From JAYUHK01 sp043767025 (GTDB taxonomy: Bacteria; Bacteroidota; Bacteroidia; Chitinophagales; Saprospiraceae), in assembly GCA_043767025.1 (NCBI GenBank), contig JAYUHK010000007.1, positions 1 to 27,969 of the forward strand: a DNA stretch of 27,969 bases, written 5' to 3'. The notes beneath the pieces are model-generated. The model did no database searches. It saw nothing but the letters and a program-made list of their open reading frames with translations, and was not told the DNA's origin. Of this stretch, positions 27,833 through 27,969 are shown in pieces. Both the position numbers and the translations under genes were made by a program. Position 1 is the first letter of the stretch, and every line of letters begins with the position of its first letter.

Positions 27833-27969
27833 TTACGCAAAATATTTTCTTACTAAAATTTCAAGTGGCGTTTTATTCAATGTGACTGCCTTTTCAGACG
27901 TGCCTTGTAGAAATTCAAGTTTTTGCAAAAATATCGTCTGGCGAAGCGAAAACTGTTTGAAGTCTGGCG
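27833..27969 (-). CDS. 3' end of an unidentified gene at the right edge
   Basis: On the minus strand one frame is open from the window edge to a TAA at 27835-27833, giving 44 C-terminal residues (PDFKQFSLRQTIFLQKLEFL...TPLEILVRKYFA). The composition looks like a real protein: amphipathic, with a charged helix-like stretch and no stop. The other two frames of this strand close within the same span. It converges on gyrB. I do not recognise the family from so short a piece. Confidence 0.5.
   Translation of the reverse strand, partial: PDFKQFSLRQTIFLQKLEFLQGTSEKAVTLNKTPLEILVRKYFA

Overview
The window is a piece of a Bacteroidota chromosome. The strongest marker is a full-length sprA (type IX secretion/gliding translocon) next to ruvA, a pairing typical of that phylum. 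Supporting marks are DUF4293, DUF4230 and DUF2027-Smr genes, a bacterial PcrB (ether-lipid) gene, very AT-rich intergenic DNA between roughly half-GC genes, and many TAnnTTTG boxes, the -7 element of Bacteroidota promoters. I cannot place the organism below phylum with confidence; a gliding or T9SS-positive member of the Cytophagia/Saprospiria/Chitinophagia side is plausible. No phage, plasmid, CRISPR array or defence island is visible. This is mostly housekeeping DNA, with interspersed repeats as the accessory element.

Layout. 1-102 is the 3' end of an unidentified gene, followed by a repeat copy and a strong terminator. 358-1881 (-) is a POT/PTR peptide transporter. 2024-4192 (-) is a tight operon read DUF4293, pcrB, DUF4230, small membrane protein. 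4383-5564 (+) is a DadA-like FAD oxidoreductase. 5651-8026 (+) is a TPR/PD40-propeller/CRD envelope protein ending in a SPOR domain. 8393-9880 (+) is guaB, facing sprA (10024-17547, -) across a shared terminator. ruvA (17768-18376, -) lies upstream of sprA. A repeat-filled gap follows, then tRNA-Met(CAT) (+) with a good promoter and terminator. 18962-23857 (-) reads purH, coaX, an outer-membrane beta-barrel gene and a GT4 glycosyltransferase. queE (23926-24555, -) and a DUF2027-Smr gene (24591-25658, +) are divergent. gyrB (25759-27756, +) is followed by a 3' gene fragment on the minus strand at the right edge.

Function. PurH makes IMP and GuaB commits it to guanine nucleotides, while QueE uses a GTP-derived precursor for queuosine-type tRNA modification. 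SprA forms the outer-membrane pore of the T9SS. The SPOR protein has the domain order of the T9SS peptidoglycan anchor PorE, except that SPOR stands where PorE has OmpA_C, so it may be a PorE-type anchor with a swapped murein-binding module.

Main unexpected signal. An exactly 72-bp intergenic core occurs three times (155-226 reversed, 8063-8134, 18511-18582). Each copy is abutted in register by 3, 3 or 6 units of a 7-bp repeat (TTTTNRR), and a fourth heptad array without a core follows gyrB. The core folds into a hairpin with a base-pair exchange between copies (A-T versus G-C). The copy near ruvA is also bounded by imperfect ~22-bp inverted repeats. It looks like a small, structured, possibly mobile repeat family. 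Several genes (guaB, gyrB, probably queE) have their -7 box almost touching the start codon, suggesting leaderless or near-leaderless messages.
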